A stretch of 64,000 bases of DNA from Tardiphaga sp. 709 (GTDB lineage Bacteria > Pseudomonadota > Alphaproteobacteria > Rhizobiales > Xanthobacteraceae). The notes under the pieces are model-generated. The model was not told where the DNA came from, ran no database searches, and saw only the letters and a list, made by a program, of their open reading frames with translations. Made by a program: the position numbers and the translations under genes. Positions 17,523 through 24,655 of this stretch are shown here, one piece after another (position 1 is the first letter of the stretch; each line of letters opens with the position of its first letter). The stretch is from NCBI RefSeq assembly GCF_032401055.1, contig NZ_CP135529.1, positions 682,001 through 746,000 on the forward strand. The letters are read 5' to 3'.

Positions 17523-17840
17523 ATGCTGCTTGACGTTCGCACCTACACCTGCCGCCCCGGCACGATCAAGAAACACCTGGCGCTGTATGCCGAGCACGGC
17601 TACGAAATCCAGAGCCGCCATCTGGGCAAGCCGCTCGCCTACGCGCAAATTGAGACCGGCAACGTCAACAGCTACATGCACATCTGGGTGTATGACAGCG
17701 CGGCCGATCGCGAGGCCAAGCGCCAGGGGCTACAAAAGGACCCGGCCTGGGCCGACTACCTGAAGATCAGCGCCGAGGCCGCCTATCTCATCAGCCAGGA
17801 GAACCAGCTGATGACGCCGGTATCATTCTTCAAACCGTAA
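17523..17840 (+). CDS. NIPSNAP-family protein
   Basis: 105 residues. The start LLDVRTYTCRPGTIKKHLAL and the middle NSYMHIWVYDSAADREAKRQ are typical of the NIPSNAP ferredoxin-like (dimeric alpha-beta barrel) fold; the end LISQENQLMTPVSFFKP fits too. Bacterial members often accompany genes for degradation of organic acids or aromatic compounds, but the reaction is unproven. It starts 33 bases after the Bug gene and is probably co-transcribed. Confidence 0.85.
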   Translation: MLLDVRTYTCRPGTIKKHLALYAEHGYEIQSRHLGKPLAYAQIETGNVNSYMHIWVYDSAADREAKRQGLQKDPAWADYLKISAEAAYLISQENQLMTPVSFFKP

Positions 17841-17964
17841 GCGGCCTGCGGTCGCGGCATCTGACTGCCGAACCTGTGATGCGCCGCATTCTTGATGCCG
17901 CGCATCCCTTCTATTCATCAGGTGGATGCCACGCCTGCGAGACCGGCAGGCGCCGAGCCTGCTA

Positions 17965-18013
17965 GAGCATGATCCCGAAAAGTGGACACCGGTTTTCGGA
18001 CAAGATCATGCTC
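17965..18013. repeat. Dispersed palindromic repeat of Bradyrhizobium type
   Basis: GAGCATGATC at 17965 pairs with GATCATGCTC at 18004, with inner arms CGAAAA/TTTTCG around an ACCGG centre. This GAGCATGATC...AAAGTGG...ACCGGTTTTC wording is a familiar intergenic repeat in this group. It lies between the NIPSNAP and aldolase genes. Confidence 0.75.
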
Positions 18014-18029
18014 TCATAGAGAAAATAGC

Positions 18030-18064
18030 TAGAGTCTGATCCATCGAAGATGGATCAGACTCTA
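18030..18064. terminator. Perfect 16-bp hairpin between convergent genes
   Basis: TAGAGTCTGATCCATC, loop GAA, then the exact complement. It sits between the ends of the plus-strand NIPSNAP gene and the minus-strand aldolase gene, so it may end transcription from both sides. No long U tract follows; it may belong to the repeat just upstream. Confidence 0.55.
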
Positions 18065-18072
18065 GCGCAAGC

Positions 18073-18867
18073 TCAGTTGCGATAGGACGGATCGACCCGG
18101 TCGAGCTTGCGGAGCAGTGCCGGCCAGGCGAGTTCGCCGCTGAGGCCCGGAACATTGTCGCGCGGCTTCATGCGGTCGTAAGTGTCCTGCAGGACCTTCT
18201 GTGGCGGCGTGATGAGCTTGGTGTTGCACGATAGCGCTGCAACCTGAACCTGACAGGCTCGCTCCATCCGGAACAGCACGTTGAAAGCGGCGGCGATGGT
18301 CTTGCCCACCACCAGCAGGCCGTGATTACGCAGCACCATCGCCTCGTGATTGCCGAGATGCGTGATCAGTCGTTCCCGCTCTTCTGGATTGTCGGCGATG
18401 CCCTCGAAGTCATGATAGGCGACATGAAGGAAGCGCATGCAGGTCTGCGCCACCGGCAGCAACCCGCATTCCATGGCCGATACGGCCATGCCGGCAACCG
18501 TATGGGTATGCGCGACGCAATCGACATCGTGACGCGCCATGTGGATGGCACTATGGATCACGAAGCCCGCGGCATTCACGGCGTAGTCCGACGCGTTGAA
18601 CAGTGTGTTGCCGTCGAGGTCGATCTTGACGAGGCTCGACGCATCGATCTCTTCATAGAGCATCCCGTAGGGATTGATCAGGAACTGGTCTTCCGTTCCC
18701 GGCACGCGGCAGGAGATGTGGTTGGCGATCATCTCGGTCATGCCGTACATCGCTGTCAGACGATAACAGGCCGCGAGATTGACACGCGACTGCCATTCCT
18801 CGGGGCTGACCTGATCCTGCACCGAACGGACGACTTTCACGGCGGGTGAGCTGACGGCTGCATTCAT
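18073..18867 (-). CDS. Class II aldolase/adducin family protein
   Basis: 264 residues. The zinc-binding His pair is in CVAHTHTVAG and the third His in VLRNHGLLVVG; the domain begins near RVNLAACYRLTAMYGMTEMI. Bacterial relatives include fuculose-phosphate aldolase-like enzymes and decarboxylases of sugar acids. Such adducin-like copies beside Bug receptors are often in uncharacterised organic-acid catabolism. It is preceded on the same strand by a Bug gene 30 bases upstream, suggesting one operon. Confidence 0.88.
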   Translation of the reverse strand: MNAAVSSPAVKVVRSVQDQVSPEEWQSRVNLAACYRLTAMYGMTEMIANHISCRVPGTEDQFLINPYGMLYEEIDASSLVKIDLDGNTLFNASDYAVNAAGFVIHSAIHMARHDVDCVAHTHTVAGMAVSAMECGLLPVAQTCMRFLHVAYHDFEGIADNPEERERLITHLGNHEAMVLRNHGLLVVGKTIAAAFNVLFRMERACQVQVAALSCNTKLITPPQKVLQDTYDRMKPRDNVPGLSGELAWPALLRKLDRVDPSYRN

Positions 18868-18897
18868 TGATGTTCTCCCTTGATCTTGTTCTCGCGG

Positions 18898-19881
18898 TCA
18901 GTCGACCGTGATGTTGGCTTCGCGAATGAGCTTGCCCAGGCGGTCGCGCTCGCTCTTCACATGAGTTTCGAGTTCCGCCGGCGTCATCGGCCATGGTTGA
19001 TTGCCGATCGGCTCCATCTTCTTTGCAAATTCCGGCGTCCTGACGATGCGGGTGATGGCGGCCCTCAGCCTGTCCAAAACCGGCTGCGGTGTACCAGCGG
19101 GCGCGAACACCGCGAACCATGTCGCGCCGACGATCGAAGGGAATCCGAGCTCCTTGAAGGTCGGCACATCAGGCAATTGCGGAAGACGCTCCTCGGACAA
19201 GACGGCCAGCGCGCGGTACATGCCCGCCTTGTGGTTCGGCACCGTATTGGTCAGCGCTTCCACATTGCTGTCGACTATGCCTGCGAGCATGTCGTTCATC
19301 GCCGGCGCGGCACCGCGATAGTGAACATGCTGCAGCTTCACGCCGAGTCCGCGGGCGACGATCTCGCCCATCAAATGCACCGTGCTGCCCGGCCCATTGG
19401 TGGCGTTGTTGACCTTGCTTGGATTGGCCAGCGCATAGGCACGAAACGCCGCGACGTCGACCGCCGGAAAATCCTTCTTCACGACGAAGGCAAACGGCAC
19501 CTTCACCACCATCGCAACCGGCGCGAAATCCTCCAGTCTGTATTTGATGGAGGCCAGCAGATGCGGGTTGGTCGTGAAGGTCGTCGCACTGGCGAATAGC
19601 AGCGTGTAACCATCTTTGTCGGCACCGGCCACGACTTGCGCACCGATCGACGTACTGGCGCCACCGCGATTCTCGATCACCACCTGCTTGCCGAGTTCGG
19701 TGCTGAGCTGTTCGGTGAGGATGCGCGCAACGATGTCGGTCGTTCCGCCGGGCGGAAATGGCACGACCATCGTGATGTTGCGATCGGGATATTGCTGCGC
19801 CTCCCCTGGTGCTGCGGCGAACAGCGATGCGGCAAAGGCCGCGGCGACAACAAACCATCGCCCCTTCTTGTTGTTGCTCAC
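18898..19881 (-). CDS. Bug-family substrate-binding protein
   Basis: 327 residues from the GTG at 19881, which follows GGGAG; an ATG at 19929 would add 16 residues ahead of the signal peptide (WFVVAAAFAASLFAAAPGEA). The mature protein has YPDRNITMVVPFPPGGTTDI, QVVIENRGGASTSIGAQV and APAGTPQPVLDRL. It is upstream of the class II aldolase gene in the same direction, so its ligand may be the aldolase substrate or precursor. Third Bug paralogue of the window, also without TctA/TctB neighbours. The 327 bases upstream contain only a short unassigned minus-strand reading frame near 20030-20180. Confidence 0.9.
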   Translation of the reverse strand: MSNNKKGRWFVVAAAFAASLFAAAPGEAQQYPDRNITMVVPFPPGGTTDIVARILTEQLSTELGKQVVIENRGGASTSIGAQVVAGADKDGYTLLFASATTFTTNPHLLASIKYRLEDFAPVAMVVKVPFAFVVKKDFPAVDVAAFRAYALANPSKVNNATNGPGSTVHLMGEIVARGLGVKLQHVHYRGAAPAMNDMLAGIVDSNVEALTNTVPNHKAGMYRALAVLSEERLPQLPDVPTFKELGFPSIVGATWFAVFAPAGTPQPVLDRLRAAITRIVRTPEFAKKMEPIGNQPWPMTPAELETHVKSERDRLGKLIREANITVD

Positions 19882-20208
19882 GTTTTCTCCCTTTGCGCTG
19901 GTCCATTGGGCTTTCGCCTGGAACAGCATTTTCGGGAGAGGCTAAAACAAGAGCGAAGGCGATGCGACGACTAAATAAGCTGGGCAGCTATCGGATTACA
20001 CGGGACGCGCAGTCGACGAACGGGACGCTGCCGTCTCGATGAATCAATGCACCGTGGTGTTCGAAACAGGTTGATCACGACCTGATCCTTCCCGCCGTCC
20101 GACAGCGCCTGCTCCATGCATTCCGGGCGAGTCAGCACCGCTTTCGCTGCCGATGTCGTATAGAGCCATGCGGGCTATGTCCTTATAATCTATCCCTGAG
20201 AGAATCCC

Positions 20209-20670
20209 GTGACCCCTGCGACGCCGCCTGCTTTCGCTCTCGATACATCCTTCTTCAAGCTCCTCAGCGGGAGCTATCTCCGCACTGTCGGGAAGCCCCT
20301 GTTGGCGCCTGTGCAAGATGCAGCGTGGCTCTACAGCGACGCACCGTTCGCGGTGCTCGCGCATAGCACTGCGGCCGATCCGGTCTTCGTCTATGCCAAC
20401 AAAACCGCACAGCGCTGCTTCGAATATGGCTGGGATGAATTCATCACCATCCCCTCGCGGCTGTCGGCCGAAGGACCGAACCGCGACGAACGCCAGCGCC
20501 TGCTCGACGCCGTCGCGCACAACGGCTTCATCGACAATTATCGCGGGTTGCGGATCGCGAAGTCCGGCCGGCGCTTCTGGATCGAAGGCGGCATCGTCTG
20601 GGAACTGAGAGACGAGAACGGCGAGCGACGCGGTCAGGCGGCGCTGTTCACGTCATGGACGGATGTGTGA
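20209..20670 (+). CDS. MEKHLA-domain protein (PAS-like)
   Basis: 153 residues from a GTG at 20209. The sequence TSFFKLLSGSYLRTVGKPLL, then FAVLAHSTAADPVFVYANKT, CFEYGWDEFITIPSRLSAEG and GLRIAKSGRRFWIEGGIVW matches the MEKHLA domain, a small PAS-related sensor fold found alone in bacteria and fused to HD-Zip proteins in plants. No output domain is present. Function unknown. Confidence 0.82.
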   Translation: MTPATPPAFALDTSFFKLLSGSYLRTVGKPLLAPVQDAAWLYSDAPFAVLAHSTAADPVFVYANKTAQRCFEYGWDEFITIPSRLSAEGPNRDERQRLLDAVAHNGFIDNYRGLRIAKSGRRFWIEGGIVWELRDENGERRGQAALFTSWTDV

Positions 20671-20678
20671 GCGCCGCT

Positions 20679-21179
20679 TCACTCGGCGCGCTCCACTACG
20701 TCGCCGATCGCAACATCACCGCCTTCGATGATTCGCGCCGTGATGCCGCCATGGCCCCGCACGGCATTGTAACCGCCGGGCCCCAGCACTTCCTCCATAC
20801 GGCTGCATGGCGCGCAGTCGCCTGACACTTCGAGCAATGCTGCACCGAGGCGAAAGCGGCGGTCTTTCAGCGCCAGCAGATTTATCCCTGACGTCACGAC
20901 ATTCCGGCGCAGGAGATCCGGCGCAATTCCGGTCTGGCCGAGAAATGCTGCGATGGCCGCGAGATCCTCCGCCGCGATCAGCGTGACCTGTCGCGGCCCG
21001 TCATGGGTCGAGTCATACCGATCGCCATTGATGCCGTGTTGCGCGATTAACCTCACCGACGACGGCGTGAGCATTGGCGCCCGGCGCGCTGGTCGCAGGC
21101 CGAGCCAGGTCACCCGCCCCGATCGCGTCGGAGCGGCCAGCAATCGACCGAGTGGACTGTCAGATGGGAATGCCAACAC
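20679..21179 (-). CDS. MOSC-domain protein
   Basis: 166 residues. MOSC features: HGINGDRYDSTHDGPRQVTL, APDLLRRNVVTSGINLLAL, RFRLGAALLEVSGDCAPCSR and RGHGGITARIIEGGDVAIGD. The conserved Cys of the CAPCSRME segment is the proposed sulfur-carrying residue of the family (molybdenum cofactor sulfurase C-terminal type). Probable role is sulfur or metal-sulfur transfer to a cofactor or xenobiotic. Stands alone, convergent with the MEKHLA gene. Confidence 0.88.
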   Translation of the reverse strand: MLAFPSDSPLGRLLAAPTRSGRVTWLGLRPARRAPMLTPSSVRLIAQHGINGDRYDSTHDGPRQVTLIAAEDLAAIAAFLGQTGIAPDLLRRNVVTSGINLLALKDRRFRLGAALLEVSGDCAPCSRMEEVLGPGGYNAVRGHGGITARIIEGGDVAIGDVVERAE

Positions 21180-21276
21180 GAACTCCTGACATATCGACGA
21201 TCACGCTTTCGTCGCTCGCGGCCTTGTGTCGCCACTCCGCCCTTAAACCACCACATGATTTCAGCTATAGAACATC

Positions 21277-21894
21277 ATGACGGTTTTACGACAGCAACGA
21301 TTCCAATGGCGATTGATCGCTCCGCTACCGGGATTTGCAGCGTTGCTGCTGGCGCCCGGCCTCGCCATACACTGGGGGTTTCTGCCGTTCGAATACCGCA
21401 TTCCCGCGCTGCTGCTGGTCTCCGTGCTGTGTATCGCGCTGTGCCTGCTGGCCGGCTTTTCTGTTGCAGAACTTGGCCTTAGCCGTCCCTCTGACATCAG
21501 GCACTGGCTGTTCTGTGCCGCGATCACGGCAGGCATTGCGGCGATCATGGTCGCGCAAACGCGGTTCCTGACTTTCGACCACAAGCCACCGGTCTGGCTC
21601 AGCTTTGCGCCGTTCTATGTCCTGGTCTCGAGCCCTTGCCAGGAAGTCGTGTGCCGATCGATTCCGAAACTGATGACCGATCGGCTGCAGGTCAGGCCCT
21701 GGACTTATGTGATCTATTCCTCGGCGGTGTTCTCGCTGATCCACATCGCCTATGGCGACAATGTGCTGCTGCTCAACACATTCCTGGTCGGCATTGTCTG
21801 GGGTTTCGCCTATCTGCGGATGCGGAACATCTGGCCGGTGATCCTGTCACATGCCGCCATCGGCACGCTGGCCTTCTCGCTCGGGCTGGCCTGA
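21277..21894 (+). CDS. CPBP-family membrane protein with altered catalytic motif
   Basis: 205 residues with about six hydrophobic segments. It matches the CPBP (Rce1/Abi) family in the second half: SSPCQEVVCRSIPKL corresponds to the EExxxR motif, FSLIH to FxxxH, and LSHAAIG to HxxxN. However the first Glu is Gln and the final Asn is Gly. Active CPBP proteases use the Glu and His residues to hold zinc or activate water, so this copy may be a weak or non-proteolytic member. Confidence 0.8.
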   Translation: MTVLRQQRFQWRLIAPLPGFAALLLAPGLAIHWGFLPFEYRIPALLLVSVLCIALCLLAGFSVAELGLSRPSDIRHWLFCAAITAGIAAIMVAQTRFLTFDHKPPVWLSFAPFYVLVSSPCQEVVCRSIPKLMTDRLQVRPWTYVIYSSAVFSLIHIAYGDNVLLLNTFLVGIVWGFAYLRMRNIWPVILSHAAIGTLAFSLGLA

Positions 21895-21911
21895 TTCAGA
21901 TTTGCCTGAGC

Positions 21912-22193
21912 CTAGCGATCGTATCCGCCACCGAAGCTGCTCTTGATCTGATGCAGCAGCGTCAGCACCCAGCTTAGCGCAAAGGCTCCCGCGAGGCCGT
22001 AGGCCGTGCGGCGATCGATCACCGACAGGCCGGTCCAGAGATAGATGCGATAGAGCCAGAGGCCGGCAAGACCGACGCCCAATAAGCACACCAGCAGTTT
22101 GACGAAGCGCGCATTGGCCACACCTACCGCGGCAAACAGAATGGTCAGCGGCACCAGAAACAATTGGCAGATGGCGATCAGGCTCTCGTTCAC
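21912..22193 (-). CDS. Small membrane protein, unknown function
   Basis: 93 residues with three predicted membrane segments (LIAICQLFLVPLTILFAAVG; VKLLVCLLGVGLAGLWLYRI; AYGLAGAFALSWVLTLLHQI) and a short polar tail KSSFGGGYDR. No family recognised. Convergent with the CPBP gene, with 17 bases between the stops. Confidence 0.65.
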   Translation of the reverse strand: MNESLIAICQLFLVPLTILFAAVGVANARFVKLLVCLLGVGLAGLWLYRIYLWTGLSVIDRRTAYGLAGAFALSWVLTLLHQIKSSFGGGYDR

Positions 22194-22341
22194 AGGCGGC
22201 TCCAGGGAAACGCAAAAGGCGACTCAGAGCCGGGAGTTTAGGCGGCCAATTTCAAACAAATGGTTGCGGAAGCATGCGGCAGAAAATCGCTGTCATGGTC
22301 GAGCGTCATGAACCCGCTCACTCCCGCCGCGACAAAGGATC

Positions 22342-22806
22342 ATGACCCCGTCCTTGCCTCGCGACCTCCGCACCCTCGCCGCATTATTCGCCGCTGCCAT
22401 GACAATGCTGGCCGCTCTCGCACCACACGCGGCAGCACAACAGCCCTGCACCACCGACCCGCTCGCACAATATGCCGAGGTGCGATCCACGCTCGCCGAC
22501 GTCGCCAGACGCGGTCTGCGCGGCCGGCACTATTACGAGATCACGTTCAGAACCTCGTTCAACGGCGTCATCGTGCCCGATGCCCAGCGCGCCCAATATC
22601 CCGAAGACATGACGTTCGTGCTGCAGCACCAGTTCGAGCGACTGAACGTCACCGCGGATCGCTTCAGCGTCAACCTGTGGTTCAAGGGGATCATGTCCCG
22701 CGTCACGGTGCCGTTCAACGCTGTCACCTATTTCGTCGATCCCTCGGTGAATAAGCGGCGCACATTCGATCCGGGGACGAACGCGCGCGTCTGCGACAAG
22801 CCGTAG
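22342..22806 (+). CDS. SspB-fold protein with an apparent signal peptide
   Basis: 154 residues. The first 33 residues look like a Sec signal: Arg near 7 and 10, a hydrophobic LAALFAAAMTMLAAL, and an HAAAQ cleavage site. The remainder aligns over its length with alphaproteobacterial SspB: GRHYYEITFRTSFNGVIVPD, YPEDMTFVLQHQF (YPDEMTIVLQHQY in Caulobacter SspB-alpha), SVNLWFKGIMSRVTVPFNAV and FVDPSV. SspB is a cytoplasmic adaptor that delivers ssrA-tagged proteins to ClpXP through a C-terminal tail. Here the acidic linker and ClpX-binding tail are absent and the protein ends with a Cys-containing VCDKP. The exported location is inferred. Confidence 0.8.
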   Translation: MTPSLPRDLRTLAALFAAAMTMLAALAPHAAAQQPCTTDPLAQYAEVRSTLADVARRGLRGRHYYEITFRTSFNGVIVPDAQRAQYPEDMTFVLQHQFERLNVTADRFSVNLWFKGIMSRVTVPFNAVTYFVDPSVNKRRTFDPGTNARVCDKP

Positions 22807-22819
22807 TCAGCCAGGCTGG

Positions 22820-23695
22820 TCAGAAGCACATATTGCTGACGACGTTGCCGCGCTTGTCCTTGAGCACATAAGGGCACTTGATGCGTTCCAGCGCCTTCTT
22901 CGCATCGTCGTCGCCGAGCGCTGCGGCCTTCTCGTAATAGGCTTTGGCGGCGTCCTTATCCGACGGGCCACCGCGGCCGCTTTGCGCGAATGCACCCATG
23001 CGCTCCAATGCGCCCGCATGGTTCTGCGCCGCCGCCTTCTCGAACAAGCCCCGCGCCGCGACATCGTCCTTGGCGCCGCCGATGCCTTCCGACAGCATCA
23101 TGCCGAGCTGATACTGCGCCTCGGCATTGGTCTCCGCGGATTTCGCCAGCAATTGCCGTGCGCGCACCGGGTCTGCCCCCGCGCTTGCGCCTCCAGATAG
23201 TGCCGCAAGATTGCTGACACCGCGCGGATTGCCGGCTTCGGCGGCGCGCTCGAACAGTTTGCGCGCCTGCACCTCGTCGCGCGCGACGCCGGTTCCGTTG
23301 CCATAGGCGACGCCGAGTTCGACCATGGCCGAGGTACTGCCTTTGTCAGCCGCCTTGCGCCATGCCGCAAGCGCCTCAGCTGCCTGCGCATTAGCCGCGT
23401 AAGCACGCCCGAGCTGGAACATCGCGCGGCGCGAACCGCCGGACGCCGTTCGGCAGAACTTGATGGCGGTCGCGATATCGGCTTTCGCGACGTCGGCCAC
23501 GCCCTTCACGTCGGCGGGCTTGTCGGGATCGGCAGGATCGGCCGCGAGGCGATCGCACAGAACCAGATCGGCGGACTGGGCCTGCACGCGTGTCGGCGCG
23601 GACAGCAAAGCCAATCCGGCGGCAACGCCGAGCAAAGAGATCAGAGCCGTCGCGCCGATACGTTGTGTCATGGGTTTTGTCGCCATCTGTGCCAT
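22820..23695 (-). CDS. Secreted Sel1-repeat protein
   Basis: 291 residues. A signal peptide (LISLLGVAAGLALLSAPTRVQAQ) precedes a Cys-containing segment (DLVLCDRLA) and about five Sel1-like (TPR-related) repeats, e.g. AMFQLGRAYAANAQAAEALA, AMVELGVAYGNGTGVARDEV, AQYQLGMMLSEGIGGAKDDV and ALERMGAFAQSGRGGPSDKD. The tail ends CPYVLKDKRGNVVSNMCF, whose two Cys could form a disulfide. Sel1 proteins scaffold protein interactions; no partner is evident. Convergent with the SspB-like gene, 13 bases apart. Confidence 0.88.
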   Translation of the reverse strand: MAQMATKPMTQRIGATALISLLGVAAGLALLSAPTRVQAQSADLVLCDRLAADPADPDKPADVKGVADVAKADIATAIKFCRTASGGSRRAMFQLGRAYAANAQAAEALAAWRKAADKGSTSAMVELGVAYGNGTGVARDEVQARKLFERAAEAGNPRGVSNLAALSGGASAGADPVRARQLLAKSAETNAEAQYQLGMMLSEGIGGAKDDVAARGLFEKAAAQNHAGALERMGAFAQSGRGGPSDKDAAKAYYEKAAALGDDDAKKALERIKCPYVLKDKRGNVVSNMCF

Positions 23696-23753
23696 TCGCC
23701 GGCAACATTAGGGACAGGGACGCACCCCATCAAGCAGCGCACCTGCCTGGAAC

Positions 23754-24491
23754 TCACACAGCCTTGCGGATCAGCTTCAGCACGGCCTGCAACCGCAGGC
23801 TCCGCTTGCCCGCCAGCGCCGTGGCTTCCAGCTCGGCGCCGGCTTCGTCGCAAGTGCCGGAGAAGCCGATACCGATTTCATAACCGCCGAAGACCGGGTT
23901 CTCGCCCTTTGCCGGCGTGTGCTCCTGATTGAGCATCTCGCCCTTCCAGCGCCCGTCGGCCGAGGAATAGGCGCCGAGATAATAGAAGAACGCGTCCCCG
24001 CCGAGGATGCGGCCGTCATGGAGCAGCATCACGCCATTGAGCCCGCCATCGATGCCGTCGAGTGTGCGCAGATGGATCGAGTACAACCCGTTGGCGATGC
24101 CACCTTCACCGATCGGTCCGGCCGGAGGCATCTCGCCATCATCGATCGTTGTCATGACCGACTCGAATTTCGCACCCGGCATCTGCGGCGACACGCCCTG
24201 AAAACGATAGGTGTCGCCATAGGGTCGGCCGGTGACGCTGATGGTCGCCACATCCTGGCCGAGCAGCGAGGGATAATTGGGATCGTTCATGTGGCGGCGG
24301 CTCTCGATCTCCGCCACCACCTCGTCACCCCGGAGCTCATAGCTGCCGATATGGGCAAAAGCGGAATTGCCGCCGAGCATGCTGCCATGCTCGACAAACA
24401 TCACGCTGCGACCGACCGCCTCATCAACCCGGTATTCGCATTTGTAGAAACCCGTCCGCAACCCGTCATTCCCCTGCAGCACCTTTCGCAT
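23754..24491 (-). CDS. Tandem GrlR-domain-like protein
   Basis: 245 residues. The second half (NGLYSIHLRTLDGIDGGLNG, then VMLLHDGRILGGDAFFYYLG) carries the hallmark of the GrlR fold: a Gly-hydrophobic-Tyr strand and NG/DGxxxGGDxxxxYxG. The first half repeats it (GFYKCEYRV, FVEHGSMLGGNSAFAHIGSY), so the protein appears to be two GrlR-type barrels. GrlR of enteropathogenic E. coli represses type III secretion, but here there is no secretion locus, so a general ligand-binding or regulatory role is likelier. No signal peptide. Confidence 0.75.
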   Translation of the reverse strand: MRKVLQGNDGLRTGFYKCEYRVDEAVGRSVMFVEHGSMLGGNSAFAHIGSYELRGDEVVAEIESRRHMNDPNYPSLLGQDVATISVTGRPYGDTYRFQGVSPQMPGAKFESVMTTIDDGEMPPAGPIGEGGIANGLYSIHLRTLDGIDGGLNGVMLLHDGRILGGDAFFYYLGAYSSADGRWKGEMLNQEHTPAKGENPVFGGYEIGIGFSGTCDEAGAELEATALAGKRSLRLQAVLKLIRKAV

Positions 24492-24655
24492 TGTAGCGGA
24501 AGATGTGCAGTGGAGGAAAGCGCACCAGGCCAGTTGGGTGCGATTCCAACAGTCTTGGACGCAGGCTGCGCAATTCCTAGCCTTAGAATGGGTCGAAACG
24601 GCGCATCCGTGGACCGGCAGCCCTCGTCAGGCGTCTCCTTACCCGGTCCCGGGCG

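Noticed and set aside
18030-18064. Possible attachment site or phage scar
   Set aside because: The perfect hairpin has no integrase, tRNA or direct-repeat partner nearby; terminator or repeat is enough.
20030-20180. Minus-strand segment reading TRPECMEQALSDGGKDQVVI
   Set aside because: About 45 codons, no start, no ribosome site and no family recognised; could be a relic, but support is too weak.
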